Of a DNA stretch of 43,580 bases, positions 43,458-43,580 are shown piece by piece. Every line of letters starts with the position of its first letter. The first letter of the stretch is position 1. The translations under genes and the position numbers were made by a program. The notes under the pieces were generated by a model. That model did no database searches. It was given only the letters and a program-made list of their open reading frames with translations, and was not told where the DNA came from. Source of the stretch: Colwellia sp. GTDB lineage: Bacteria > Pseudomonadota > Gammaproteobacteria > Enterobacterales > Alteromonadaceae. Where the stretch lies: the NCBI GenBank assembly GCA_026196955.1, contig JAPHTO010000081.1, forward strand, positions 1 through 43,580. The letters run 5' to 3'.

Positions 43458-43580
43458 GGGGCTGTTGATCTTTGCTGATTATTTTTGCAGCAGTTTATTA
43501 GCCTTTTATACAAGGCAGAGCTTATGTTTCGTAGTCGCTCTACGCTAATAAGCGATAACGCAGTAGAAATGGCTAATAAA
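43458..43580 (+). repeat. Interspersed structured repeat, copy 2 (runs into window end)
   Basis: This 123-base stretch aligns without gaps to the left-edge repeat (minus strand 160-38) at about 72 percent identity. It has inverted terminal arms TTTATTAGCC (43494-43503) and GGCTAATAAA (43571-43580) and an inner hairpin CGTAG/CTACG around TCGCT. Where the two copies differ in the arms, both sides of the stem have changed together. The element likely continues past the window end. Confidence 0.8.

Noticed and set aside
43494-43580. Inverted repeat at the right edge as a simple terminator
   Set aside because: There is no T-run, the arms are about 70 bases apart, and the whole segment aligns with the left-edge repeat, so a repeat element explains it better.
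1-43580. tRNA genes, CRISPR arrays, prophage or complete insertion sequences
   Set aside because: No T-loop-like GGTTCGA pattern in a gene-free gap, no regularly spaced short repeats, and no integrase or transposase coding region were found.

Overview
This window looks like chromosomal core sequence from a marine gammaproteobacterium of the Alteromonadales, most likely Colwelliaceae (Colwellia/Thalassotalea type). The reasons are the AT-rich composition, proteobacterial housekeeping genes in a familiar order (rpmE divergent from priA, then an ftsN-like gene, hslV, hslU), several Alteromonadales-style conserved proteins, and many chemotaxis and c-di-GMP genes. That placement is inferred from gene content. 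No tRNA, rRNA, CRISPR array, prophage or intact insertion sequence was seen.

Layout. 1-1204: one copy of an interspersed repeat, a cobalamin riboswitch reading out of the left edge, and a CobC-like phosphatase. 1384-5189: an exported lytic transglycosylase, a minus-strand run of PCu(A)C copper chaperone, DUF2333 protein and small outer-membrane barrel, and an enoyl-CoA hydratase/isomerase. 5243-7660: a phage-shock (Psp) region with two excellent sigma-54 promoters. One drives an operon of exported acidic protein, pspA, pspC and a membrane protein. The other drives a previously uncalled 33-residue hydrophobic peptide. 7919-17149: dusA, a DUF4382 lipoprotein, an unknown two-helix membrane protein, a NagX/HGSNAT-type acyltransferase, zur, an M1 peptidase with a DUF6702 partner, and cheX. 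17290-21093: metE divergent from metR-yjbQ, with a tandem MetJ box and a MetR box. 21115-22654: dnaB followed by a tandem, diverged second copy of its 3' end. 22872-25146: an ECF sigma factor, a putative anti-sigma factor and a DUF4097 protein. 25318-31885: an outer-membrane protein, rpmE, priA, an ftsN-like gene, and hslVU behind a sigma-32 promoter with a DUF971 gene. 31906-39918: two methyl-accepting chemotaxis proteins (one with an HBM sensor, one with a c-type haem motif), two GGDEF/EAL proteins (one apparently catalytically dead), and rraA. 40026-43304: a large exported beta-propeller/amidohydrolase fusion. 43458-43580: a second copy of the left-edge repeat.

Most interesting points: (1) a two-promoter sigma-54 Psp regulon that includes a tiny membrane peptide and an exported acidic protein; (2) two diverged copies of a structured repeat at the two window ends, whose hairpin arms differ by compensatory changes; (3) the duplicated dnaB tail, in which all five differences over the last 82 bases are synonymous, pointing to a foreign allele rather than simple duplication; (4) a chemoreceptor with a periplasmic CxxCH motif; (5) a CsrD-like degenerate GGDEF/EAL protein beside rraA; (6) a lytic transglycosylase whose signal peptide can only be translated from a rare ATT/ATC start.
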